Positions 34,733-41,884 of a stretch of DNA of 64,000 bases are shown here, one piece after another (the stretch's first letter is position 1; each line of letters opens with the position of its first letter). Where the stretch lies: positions 1 through 64,000 of the forward strand of contig CAVQFM010000002.1 of assembly GCA_963711705.1 (NCBI GenBank), written 5' to 3'. The notes beneath the pieces are model-generated. The model was not told where the DNA came from and did no database searches. It saw nothing but the letters and a program-made list of their open reading frames with translations. Source of the stretch: RYN-230 sp963711705 (GTDB lineage Bacteria > Actinomycetota > Actinomycetes > Streptosporangiales > Streptosporangiaceae). The position numbers and the translations under genes are program-made.

Positions 34733-35602
34733 GTGAAGATCGGACTGCAGATCCCTGACTTCACCACGCCGGCCCGGGCCGGCTCGGCACGGACCTGGCC
34801 ACGGTGGCCCGCACCGCGGATGACGCGGGGTTCGAGTTCCTCGCGGTGATGGACCACTTCTTCCAGATCGGCGGCATCGGCCCGCCCGAGCTGCCGATGC
34901 TGGAGGCCTACACCACGCTCGGCTACCTGGCCGCGCACACCTCGCGGGCCAAACTGCTGACCCTGGTCACCGGCGTGACCTACCGCCACCCCGGGATCCT
35001 CGGGAAGATCGTCACCACCCTCGACGTGCTGTCCGGCGGCCGGGCCTGGCTCGGCATCGGGGCGGCCTGGAACGGCGAGGAGTCCCGCGGGCTCGGCATC
35101 CCGTTCCCGCCGGTCGCCGAGCGGTTCGAGCGGCTGGAGGAGACACTGCAGATCTGCCTGCAGATGTGGCGCGGGGACGAGAGCCCCTACCAGGGCCGGC
35201 ATTACCAGCTGGACCGGCCGATCAACTCGCCGCAGGCGCTGCACGAGCCGCACCCGCCGATCCTGATCGGCGGGTCGGGCGAGAAGAAGACGCTCCGGCT
35301 GGTCGCCCAGTACGCCCAGGCCTGCAACCTGTTTCCCGGGCCGGACCTGGCCCGCAAGCTGGACGTGCTGCGCGGGCACTGCGAGGCGGTCGGCCGGGAC
35401 TACGACGAGATCGAGAAGACCTGCTACTTCATTTTCGACGTCGGGCCGGGGCGGCGAGAAGGCCGCCGAGGTGGTGGACCAGCTGGGCGGGCTGGCCGAG
35501 ATGGGGTTCGGCACCGCGATCGGCGCGGTGGCCAACGTGTGGGACTACACCCCGCTGGAGGTCATCGGCCGCGAAGTCATCCCCGCCGTGGCCCCGCTCT
35601 AA
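34733..35602 (+). pseudogene. LLM-class F420-dependent oxidoreductase with two compensating frameshifts
   Basis: The GTG at 34733 with GGAGG upstream starts VKIGLQIPDFTTPA. The frame must shift in CCGGCCCGGGCCGG (about 34770-34785) to continue LGTDLATVARTADDAGFEFL, AVMDHFFQIGGIG, LLTLVTGVTYRHPGILGKIV and WLGIGAAWNGEESRGLGIPF. It shifts again at GGGCCGGGGCGGCG (about 35443-35456) to reach EKAAEVVDQLGGLAEMGFGT and the end VIGREVIPAVAPL. The total length is divisible by three, fitting one missing and one extra base. The family is luciferase-like F420 (or flavin) oxidoreductases. Conservation on both sides of each break argues for sequence error. Confidence 0.8.
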
Positions 35603-35606
35603 CGCA

Positions 35607-35993
35607 TCATGGCGTCAAGAGCGGCAGCCGGATCCCCATTACGTGCAGCAGGCGCTTGATGTCTTGAGTGTCCGAAGTGACGACCGTGGCGCCCATCTCT
35701 GCGGCGGTGAAGGCGACGAAGCCATCGACCACATCCGAAGTACCGGACAAGGCCAGCAATTTCCCCACCGGTCCAGCGTGCTCCCGCTCGAAGGGAACAA
35801 TGTCGCAGCTACGTAGGGTGAGCATTAACTGTGCTTGGCGCGCTGGGTCACGGATCACCTGCGCCGCCACCGGGGCCGGCACCACAACGTGAGTGCCCTG
35901 GCTGATCCGCTTATGGTGACGCCGCAGCGACAGGTCATTGTTTCGGCGGTCCATGGCGATGAGTGCCCCGCTGTCATACAGCACCCGCTCCAT
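35607..35993 (-). CDS. PIN-domain ribonuclease toxin (VapC-like)
   Basis: The 128-residue protein begins MERVLYDSGALIAMDRRNND, with the first acidic residue of the PIN site. It continues VVVPAPVAAQVIRDPARQAQ, LALSGTSDVVDGFVAFTAAE (second Asp) and ATVVTSDTQDIKRLLHVMGI (third acidic cluster). This is the toxin of a type II pair and probably cleaves RNA. Its ATG overlaps the antitoxin TGA by one base, and it abuts the LLM gene's stop on the opposite strand (4-bp gap). The catalytic residues look intact, so it is likely active. Confidence 0.9.
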   Translation of the reverse strand: MERVLYDSGALIAMDRRNNDLSLRRHHKRISQGTHVVVPAPVAAQVIRDPARQAQLMLTLRSCDIVPFEREHAGPVGKLLALSGTSDVVDGFVAFTAAEMGATVVTSDTQDIKRLLHVMGIRLPLLTP

Positions 35994-36313
35994 CAGAGGG
36001 CCCAGTCCTCCAGCTGGAATGTGCGGCCGTGGGCCTTGTTCCAGGCGCGGGCCTCCTCCGCGAGCCGGTGCTCCTCAGCCAGCTGAGCATCGATCTCGGC
36101 GTCCTGCTCCGGAGTCGGGTAGCCGTGCGTCCGGAAGTAATCGTCGATAGCCCTGATCCCCTGCAGCCGCTTGAGCTCCCAGGCCAGCTGCTGACGCAGG
36201 GCACGCTCAACCACGCTGGAGATCGTGGTGTGCTCAAGCTTGGCCGTCCGGCGCACGTCCTCGGCGAGGGACTCGCTGACGGTGACGTTGAGCACTGCCT
36301 TCTTCTCGGCCAT
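35993..36313 (-). CDS. Ribbon-helix-helix type antitoxin of the PIN toxin
   Basis: The 106-residue protein starts MAEKKAVLNVTVSESLAEDV, then RRTAKLEHTTISSVVERALR and QQLAWELKRLQGIRAIDDYF. This is an N-terminal RHH DNA-binding strand and helices followed by an acidic tail (PTPEQDAEIDAQLAEEHRLA) that should wrap the toxin. It is immediately upstream of and overlaps the PIN gene. The start codon lies inside a perfect palindrome, indicating tight autoregulation. RHH antitoxin plus PIN toxin is a standard VapBC-like pairing. Confidence 0.88.
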   Translation of the reverse strand: MAEKKAVLNVTVSESLAEDVRRTAKLEHTTISSVVERALRQQLAWELKRLQGIRAIDDYFRTHGYPTPEQDAEIDAQLAEEHRLAEEARAWNKAHGRTFQLEDWAL

Positions 36314-36330
36314 GTTATGAGTATAACATG
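36311..36330 (-). promoter_or_regulatory. Operator palindrome on the antitoxin start codon
   Basis: Perfect arms CATGTTAT (36311-36318) and ATAACATG (36323-36330) are separated by GAGT. The left arm includes the antitoxin ATG (complement of CAT). It is a strikingly AT-rich island in GC-rich DNA and is the expected autoregulatory site for the RHH antitoxin. Confidence 0.75.
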
Positions 36331-36412
36331 ATCGCGAGTGAACCCCGGCGGTAACGGCGGCGGTGGTACAACGGCAGGGCCGCATCCAGCCGCGATCACG
36401 ACAGGAGTCCGC

Positions 36413-37189
36413 ATGTCCGTGCTGAGTGACCTGACCGAGGCAATCCGGGACGGCAGCATCGAAGTTATCGATCTCACCGCACCCCTGTCCGACCAGACGC
36501 CAGTGATCAGGCTGCCGGAGCCGTTCGGTAATACTGCGACATTCGCGCTGCACGAGATCAGCCGGTATGACGACCGCGGCCCCGCGTGGTACTGGAACGA
36601 CATCAGCACCGGGGAGCACACCGGGACGCACTTCGACGCGCCCGTGCACTGGGTTACCGGCGCCGGTGGCGAGGACGTCGCGCAGGTCCCGGCGGGCCGG
36701 CTGATCGCCCCCGCGGTGGTCCTGGACTTCACCGCGCAGGCCGCCGCCGACCCGGACTTCCTGCTGGAGATCGAGCACGTCAAGCAGTGGGAAGCCGATA
36801 ACGGCCCGCTGCCCGCCGGGGGCTGGCTGCTCTACCGGACCGGCTGGGACGCGCGGTCGGCCAGCCAGGAGGCGTTCCTGAACGCGAACGAGACCGGCCC
36901 GCACACCCCGGGCATCTCGGTGGCCTGCGCGCAGTGGCTGGCCACCAGGGACGAGCTGATCGGGCTGGGCGTGGAGACCGTGGGCACCGACGCCGGGGCG
37001 GCGCACTCCTTCGACCCGCCGTTCCCCTGCCACGCGTCGCTGCTCGGCGCGGGCAAGTACGGGCTCACCCAGCTGCAGAACCTGGCTCTGCTCCCGCCGC
37101 GCGGCGCGGTGGTGCTGGCGGGCCCGCTGCCGATCAGCGGCGGCTCGGGCAGCCCGTGCCGCGCCCTGGCCCTCGTCGAGCGGCCCTGA
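36413..37189 (+). CDS. Cyclase family metal-dependent hydrolase (kynurenine formamidase-like fold)
   Basis: The ATG at 36413 has CAGGAG 7 bases upstream. The 258-residue protein has IEVIDLTAPLSDQTPVIRLP, the metal-binding GEHTGTHFDAPVHWV (HxGTHxDxPxH), VVLDFTAQAAADPDFLLEIE and LLYRTGWDARSAS. It continues with VETVGTDAGAAHSFDPPFPC HASLLGAGKYGLTQL. It belongs to the cyclase/KynB family of amide or lactone hydrolases. A one-base stop/start overlap (TGATG) couples it to the TPP enzyme gene, so the two likely act in one pathway. There are no other kynurenine genes nearby. Confidence 0.92.
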   Translation: MSVLSDLTEAIRDGSIEVIDLTAPLSDQTPVIRLPEPFGNTATFALHEISRYDDRGPAWYWNDISTGEHTGTHFDAPVHWVTGAGGEDVAQVPAGRLIAPAVVLDFTAQAAADPDFLLEIEHVKQWEADNGPLPAGGWLLYRTGWDARSASQEAFLNANETGPHTPGISVACAQWLATRDELIGLGVETVGTDAGAAHSFDPPFPCHASLLGAGKYGLTQLQNLALLPPRGAVVLAGPLPISGGSGSPCRALALVERP

Positions 37190-38835
37190 TGCGGGTCACC
37201 GAGGCGGTCGCCGCGACCCTGGCCGGCCTGGGCGCGGACACGCTGTTCGGGGTGGTCGGCAGCGGAAATTTCCACATCACCAACGCCCTGATCAGCCAGG
37301 GGGCCCGGTACTACCCGGCCAGGCACGAGGGCGGCGCGGCGTGCATGGCCGACGGCTGGGCGCGGACGGCCGGCCGGACCGGGCTGCTCACCGTGCACCA
37401 GGGCCCCGGGCTGACCAACGCGGTGACCGGCATCACCGAGGCGGCCAAGAGCCGCACCCCGCTGCTGGTGCTGGCGGCCGACGTGGCCGGCCCGGCCGTG
37501 TCCTCCAACTTCCGCATCGACGTGGCCGCACTGGCCGCGGCGGTGGGCGCGGTGCCGGAGCGGCTGCACTCCCCCGCCTCGGCGGCCGCCGACACCGCGC
37601 GGGCCTACCAGACGGCCGCCCGGCAGCGCCGCACGGTGGTCCTGGCCATGCCGCTGGACGTGCAGGCCGGCGAGTGCGACCGGCAGCCCCCGCCCGCACC
37701 GCCGCTGCTCGGCCCGGCCGCCCCGGCCGCGGACGCGGCCGACGCACTGGCCGCCGCGCTGGCCCGGGCCCGGCGGCCGGTGTTCGTGGCCGGCCGGGGT
37801 GCCCGGGTCGCCCGGGCCGGGCCGGACCTGGCGGAACTCGCCGCGGCCTGCGGCGCGCTGCTGGCCACGTCGGCCGCGGCCAAAGGACTGTTCCGGGGCA
37901 GTCCCTGGGACCTGGACGTGAGCGGCGGGTTCGCCACCCCGCTGGCCGCCGAGCTGATCAGCGCGGCGGACCTGATCGTCGGCTGGGGCTGCTCGCTGAA
38001 CATGTGGACCATGCGGCACGGCAACCTGATCGGCCCGGAAACCACGGTCGTGCAGGTGGACGACGACCCGGCCGCGATCGGCGCGCACCGCCCGGTCCAG
38101 CTCGGGGTGCTGGGCGACGTGGCCGAGACCGCCCGGGCCGCGCACGCCGCGCTGGGCGAGCGGTTCGGCAGCGGGCACGGCTACCGCACGGACGACGTGC
38201 GGGACCGGATCGCCCGCGAAGCCCAGTGGCGCTCGGTGCCATACCCCGACCAGACCGGCGGCGGCCGGATCGACCCGCGGACGCTGAGTATCGCCCTGGA
38301 TGACCTGCTCCCGGCGGAGCGGACCGTGTGCGTGGACTCGGGGAACTTCATGGGTTACCCGAGCATGTACCTGTCCGTGCCGGACCAGGCCGGGTTCTGC
38401 TTCACCCAGGCCTACCAGGCCGTGGGGCTGGGCCTGGCCTCGGCGATCGGCGCCGCCATCGCCCGGCCGGACCGGCTGCCGGTGGCCGCGGTCGGCGACG
38501 GCGGCGTGCTGATGGGGGCCAGTGAGCTGGAGACGGTGGTCCGGCTCGGGCTGCCCATGCTGATCGTGGTCTACGACGACGAGGCCTACGGGGCCGAGGT
38601 CCACCATTTCGGCCCGGAGGGGTACCCACTGGGCATCGTCCAGTTCCCGCCCGCCGACATCGCGGCGATCGGCCGCGGGTTCGGCTGCGCCGGGGTGACC
38701 GTCCGCCGCCCGGCCGACCTGGACCCCGTGCGGGCCTGGCTGGCCGGGCCGCGGCAGCAACCGCTGGTCATCGACGCGAAAGTCACCGCCGACCAGGGCT
38801 CCTGGTGGCTGGAAGAGGCGTTCCGGGGCCACTGA
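37189..38835 (+). CDS. Thiamine-pyrophosphate-dependent enzyme (acetolactate synthase/benzoylformate decarboxylase type)
   Basis: The 548-residue protein has the three-domain TPP architecture. The N-terminal Pyr domain has YYPARHEGGAACMADGWART with the catalytic Glu near 46 and LTVHQGPGLTNAVTGITEAA. The central domain follows (VFVAGRGARVARAGPDLAEL). The C-terminal PP domain has FTQAYQAVGLGLASAIGAAI and AAVGDGGVLMGASELETVVR leading to LIVVYDDEAYGAEVHHFG. The usual GDG...NN metal motif ends in Asp-Asp rather than Asn-Asn. Reaction probably decarboxylation or carboligation of a 2-oxoacid. It is coupled to the preceding cyclase gene. Confidence 0.92.
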   Translation: MRVTEAVAATLAGLGADTLFGVVGSGNFHITNALISQGARYYPARHEGGAACMADGWARTAGRTGLLTVHQGPGLTNAVTGITEAAKSRTPLLVLAADVAGPAVSSNFRIDVAALAAAVGAVPERLHSPASAAADTARAYQTAARQRRTVVLAMPLDVQAGECDRQPPPAPPLLGPAAPAADAADALAAALARARRPVFVAGRGARVARAGPDLAELAAACGALLATSAAAKGLFRGSPWDLDVSGGFATPLAAELISAADLIVGWGCSLNMWTMRHGNLIGPETTVVQVDDDPAAIGAHRPVQLGVLGDVAETARAAHAALGERFGSGHGYRTDDVRDRIAREAQWRSVPYPDQTGGGRIDPRTLSIALDDLLPAERTVCVDSGNFMGYPSMYLSVPDQAGFCFTQAYQAVGLGLASAIGAAIARPDRLPVAAVGDGGVLMGASELETVVRLGLPMLIVVYDDEAYGAEVHHFGPEGYPLGIVQFPPADIAAIGRGFGCAGVTVRRPADLDPVRAWLAGPRQQPLVIDAKVTADQGSWWLEEAFRGH

Positions 38836-38881
38836 GTTACCGGGGGCCGGTCCCCGGTGGCCCCGGTGCGCCCGGGCCGGG

Positions 38882-39733
38882 TCAGCCCAGGGACTTGCGC
38901 CGGTAGAGGCGCACGGCCAGCGGGGCGAACACCAGCAGCAGCACGGCCGACCACAGCACCACCGCCAGCTCGGCATGCTGCATCGGCCAGGCGGGCACCG
39001 ACGCCGCCGGGTTCGGGTTGCCGAACAGGTGCCGGGCGGCCGCCGCCAGCGCGCTGAACGGATTCCAGTTGGCCACGGCCTGGAGCCAGCCGGGCATCCC
39101 CTGGGTGGGCACGAACGCGTTGGAGATGAACATCAGCGGCAGGAACAGTACGAAGCCCAGCTGCTGGGCCGCCTCGGGGCTGCGCAGGACCATGCCCAGG
39201 CAGGCCCCGGCCCAGGTGAACGCGTAGCCGAACAGCAGGGCCAGGCCGAACGCGGCCAGCACGTCAGCCGGGCCGGTGTGCACCCGCCAGCCGATGGCCA
39301 GCCCGACCCCGGCCACCACCAGCGCGCCGAGCGCCTGGGTGACCAGGTCGGCGATGGTCCGGCCGGCCAGCACCGCCCACCGGGACATGGGCAGCGCCCG
39401 GAACCGGTCGATGAGCCCGGTGCTCATGTCGGTGACCAGGGCGACCGCGGTGCCCGGCGCGGTGCCCGCGATCCCCATGGCCAGCATCCCGCCGATCAGG
39501 TACTCGTGGTAGTTCCCGCCGCCGGGGATGACGATCGCGCTGCCGAACACGTAGGCGAACAGCAGCACGAAGATCACCGGCTGGATGGTGACGTCCATCA
39601 GGGTCTCCGGTTCCCGGGCGATCCGGGCCAGGCTGCGCCGGGTCAGCACGAGCACGTCGCTGAGCCCCCAGCGCAGCCGGCCGCGCCGCGCGGCTGGGCG
39701 GCCTGATGGCAGTGACAGGGTCGATGCGGTCAT
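38882..39733 (-). CDS. ABC-2 type permease, DrrB-like
   Basis: The 283-residue membrane protein has a basic N-terminus (RRGRLRWGLSDVLVLTRRSL ARI) and six hydrophobic helices. It has the family's TIQPVIFVLLFAYVFGSAIV, YLIGGMLAMGIAGTAPGTAV, DRFRALPMSRWAVLAGRTIA, QLGFVLFLPLMFISNAFVPT and WNPFSALAAAARHLF. This is the daunorubicin-resistance-type exporter permease. It overlaps the ATPase gene by 4 bp and forms its membrane partner. The substrate is probably a hydrophobic drug or lipid. Confidence 0.93.
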   Translation of the reverse strand: MTASTLSLPSGRPAARRGRLRWGLSDVLVLTRRSLARIAREPETLMDVTIQPVIFVLLFAYVFGSAIVIPGGGNYHEYLIGGMLAMGIAGTAPGTAVALVTDMSTGLIDRFRALPMSRWAVLAGRTIADLVTQALGALVVAGVGLAIGWRVHTGPADVLAAFGLALLFGYAFTWAGACLGMVLRSPEAAQQLGFVLFLPLMFISNAFVPTQGMPGWLQAVANWNPFSALAAAARHLFGNPNPAASVPAWPMQHAELAVVLWSAVLLLVFAPLAVRLYRRKSLG

Positions 39734-40728
39734 GCCGCTGCACCTCCGTGGATGGTCGTGTCGTCCGGGCCAGCCGCGGCGCTGGGGCCCCGGTGGCCGG
39801 TCAGGCTGAGGAAAACGTCGTCGAGCGAGGGCCGCTGCACGGTCACGCTGGTCACCTGGACCCCGGCGGCGTCCAGCGCGCGGACCACCTCGGTGGTGAT
39901 CCCGTCCCGGCGGCGTACCTGCGCGGAGATCCGCGAGCTGGCGGCGTCGGCGGCCACCGGGCCGGTGGCGTACGCTTTGACCACCGCCTCGGCCGCGCCC
40001 AGGTCGGCCCCGGGCACCAGCACCAGCACCAGCAGGTCGTCACCGGCCCGCACCTTCAGCTCGTCCGGGGCCCCGGCCGCGATCACCCGCCCGGCATCGA
40101 CCACCACGATCTGGCCGGCCAGCTGGTCGGCCTCGTCCAGGTACTGGGTGGTGAGCAGCAGCGTGGTGCCGTCGGCGGCCAGCTCCCGGATGATGTCCCA
40201 CATGATCGAGCGGCTCCGCGGGTCCAGCCCGGTGGTCGGCTCGTCCAGGAACAGCACCTCGGGCCGCCCGATCAGGCTGGCGGCCAGGTCCAGCCGCCGG
40301 CGCATGCCACCGGAGTAGGTCTTGACCGCCCGCCCGGCGGCGTCGGTCAGCTCGAAGCGGGCCAGCAGCTCGTCGGCCCGGAGGCGGGCCTGCCGCCCGG
40401 TGAGCCGGCCCAGCTGGCCGATCATGATCAGGTTGGCCCGGCCGGTCAGGTAGTCGTCCAGCGCCGCGTACTGGCCGGTCAGGCCGATCCGCTCGCGCAC
40501 CTGGCCGGCCTGGGTGACCACGTCGGCACCGAGGATCTGGGCCTGCCCGGCGTCCGGGCGCAGCAGGGTGGCGAACACCCGCACCGCGGTCGTCTTGCCC
40601 GCCCCGTTCGGGCCGAGCATCCCGAGGATGCCTCCCGCCGGGACGGCCAGGTCGAGCCCGTCCAGAGCCCGGGTCGCGCCGAACGCCTTGACCAGCCCTT
40701 CCGCCTGGATGGCTGGAATCTCCCCCAT
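39730..40728 (-). CDS. ABC exporter ATPase, DrrA-like
   Basis: The 332-residue protein has Walker A MLGPNGAGKTTAVRVF, Q-loop GLTGQYAALDDYLTGRANL, signature TYSGGMRRRLDLAASLI, Walker B VLFLDEPTTGLDPRSR and a DrrA-type C-terminal domain (VVRALDAAGVQVTSVTVQRP SLDDVFLSLTGHRG). It energises the adjacent DrrB-like permease for drug efflux. The gene is read away from the TetR gene at 41002. The promoter region holds three operator-like repeats, so it is probably repressed by that TetR protein and induced by the exported compound. Confidence 0.94.
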   Translation of the reverse strand: MGEIPAIQAEGLVKAFGATRALDGLDLAVPAGGILGMLGPNGAGKTTAVRVFATLLRPDAGQAQILGADVVTQAGQVRERIGLTGQYAALDDYLTGRANLIMIGQLGRLTGRQARLRADELLARFELTDAAGRAVKTYSGGMRRRLDLAASLIGRPEVLFLDEPTTGLDPRSRSIMWDIIRELAADGTTLLLTTQYLDEADQLAGQIVVVDAGRVIAAGAPDELKVRAGDDLLVLVLVPGADLGAAEAVVKAYATGPVAADAASSRISAQVRRRDGITTEVVRALDAAGVQVTSVTVQRPSLDDVFLSLTGHRGPSAAAGPDDTTIHGGAAA

Positions 40729-40780
40729 GCTGTCTCCTCACCTCGCGCCGCGCTGCCGTCACGGCCAGCACGGACTCCTC

Positions 40781-40825
40781 GTACACCGTACTACTCGTGC
40801 ACTGTACGATAGCAGTACACTGTAC
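40781..40825. promoter_or_regulatory. Three GTACACTGTAC-like operators between exporter and TetR genes
   Basis: Near-palindromic 11-mers occur at 40781-40791 (GTACACCGTAC), 40797-40807 (GTGCACTGTAC) and 40815-40825 (GTACACTGTAC), spaced 16 and 18 bp. They lie 50-100 bp before the drrA-like start and overlap a plausible -10 (TATCGT on the minus strand). They are probable TetR binding sites. Confidence 0.7.
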
Positions 40826-40846
40826 GGGAGACCAACTCTTTATCCG

Positions 40847-40962
40847 CCGGTAAGTTCAGGGCAGCCCCACCGGTAAGTTCCGGGGCACCGCCACCGGCAA
40901 GTTCCGGGGCACGCCACCGGTAAGTCCCGGGGCACCGCCACGGGGTAACTTCGGGGCAGCCA
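40847..40962. repeat. Five-copy 23-bp tandem repeat before the TetR gene
   Basis: The units are 40847-40869, 40870-40893, 40894-40916, 40917-40940 and 40941-40962. The consensus is CCGGTAAGTTCCGGGGCACC followed by GCCA, with the last copy most diverged. It ends 39 bp before the regulator start, inside the divergent control region. Confidence 0.85.
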
Positions 40963-41001
40963 CCGGTGGGCCGCTGGTTCTGACCCGGTCAGGGAGGTGA
41001 C

Positions 41002-41874
41002 GTGGCCGACACCGACGACGAGGACGACCTCTGGGTGCCCTTCCTGGCTGCCCGCACCCCGGACCGCCAGGCGGCCCGGCTGCGGGCGCACGCGCGCGCG
41101 GACCAGAAGCGGGGGCAACGGCATCTGCCCCGCCGGGCGGCCGCCCTGTCCCGGGACGAGATCGTCCGGGTGGCGATCGAGGTGGCCGACGCGGAGGGCG
41201 CAGAGGCGATCAGCATGCGCCGGATCGCCCGCGAGCTGAACGCCGGGACCATGTCGCTGTACTGGCACATCGCGTCCAAGGAAGAGCTGCTCGACCTGAT
41301 GATCGACACAGTCCAGGGGCGCGGGCAGCTGGCCGACCCGTCCGGCGACTGGCGGCAGGACATGCACGCGCTGGCGCACACCATCCGGGCCAACCTGCAC
41401 CAGCACCCGTGGATGATGGACTTCATGGGCGGCCGGCCGCCGGTCGGCCCCAAGTCGCTGCGGAACGTGGAGCGCTCGCTGGCCTCGTTCGACGGGCTGG
41501 GGCTGGACTCCGGCACGGCCATCGACATCGTCACCACCATCGGCACCTACGTGATGGGCGCGGTGCTGCGCGAGATCCAGGAGCGCAACAACGAGTCGTT
41601 CCGGGAACGGCAGTTCGCCGGCCTGACCGAAGAGGAGATGCAGCAGGTCATCGCTGAGTTCGCGGACCGGGCCCGGGCGACCGGCCGGTATCCGCGGCTG
41701 GTGGCGCTGATGGACGACGATCATGACCCTGATGCCCCGCAGACCCGTGACGCGAGGTTCGAGTTCGGCCTGAGCTGCCTGCTGGACGGCATCGCCGGCC
41801 GGCTGCCCGCCCAGCCGGGAACGCCGCCGGGCGGCCCTCCCCAGCTGGTGCCTGGGGAAGACCGCCCGGAGTAG
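41002..41874 (+). CDS. TetR-family regulator (TetR_C_1 type)
   Basis: The GTG at 41002 follows GGAGG by about 5 bases. The 290-residue protein has an extended basic N-arm (about 1-48, ending LPRRAAALSRDEIVRVAIEV), then the helix-turn-helix ISMRRIARELNAGTMSLYWH IASKEELLDLM. A TetR-type C-terminal ligand domain follows (HQHPWMMDFMGGRPPVGPKS, AIDIVTTIGTYVMGAVLREI). Regulators of this subclass control drug efflux pumps. Its divergence from the DrrAB-like exporter with shared operators strongly suggests that role. It converges on amt with only 10 bp between the stops. Confidence 0.93.
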   Translation: MADTDDEDDLWVPFLAARTPDRQAARLRAHARADQKRGQRHLPRRAAALSRDEIVRVAIEVADAEGAEAISMRRIARELNAGTMSLYWHIASKEELLDLMIDTVQGRGQLADPSGDWRQDMHALAHTIRANLHQHPWMMDFMGGRPPVGPKSLRNVERSLASFDGLGLDSGTAIDIVTTIGTYVMGAVLREIQERNNESFRERQFAGLTEEEMQQVIAEFADRARATGRYPRLVALMDDDHDPDAPQTRDARFEFGLSCLLDGIAGRLPAQPGTPPGGPPQLVPGEDRPE

Positions 41875-41884
41875 CGGCGGCGGC

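Noticed and set aside
35166..35816. Plus-strand frame overlapping the LLM gene and the PIN toxin
   Set aside because: It is an out-of-frame shadow joined across the LLM stop; the protein is Arg/Ala-rich with no family features.
40847..40962. Five-unit repeat considered as a CRISPR array
   Set aside because: Units are contiguous without spacers and no cas genes are nearby.
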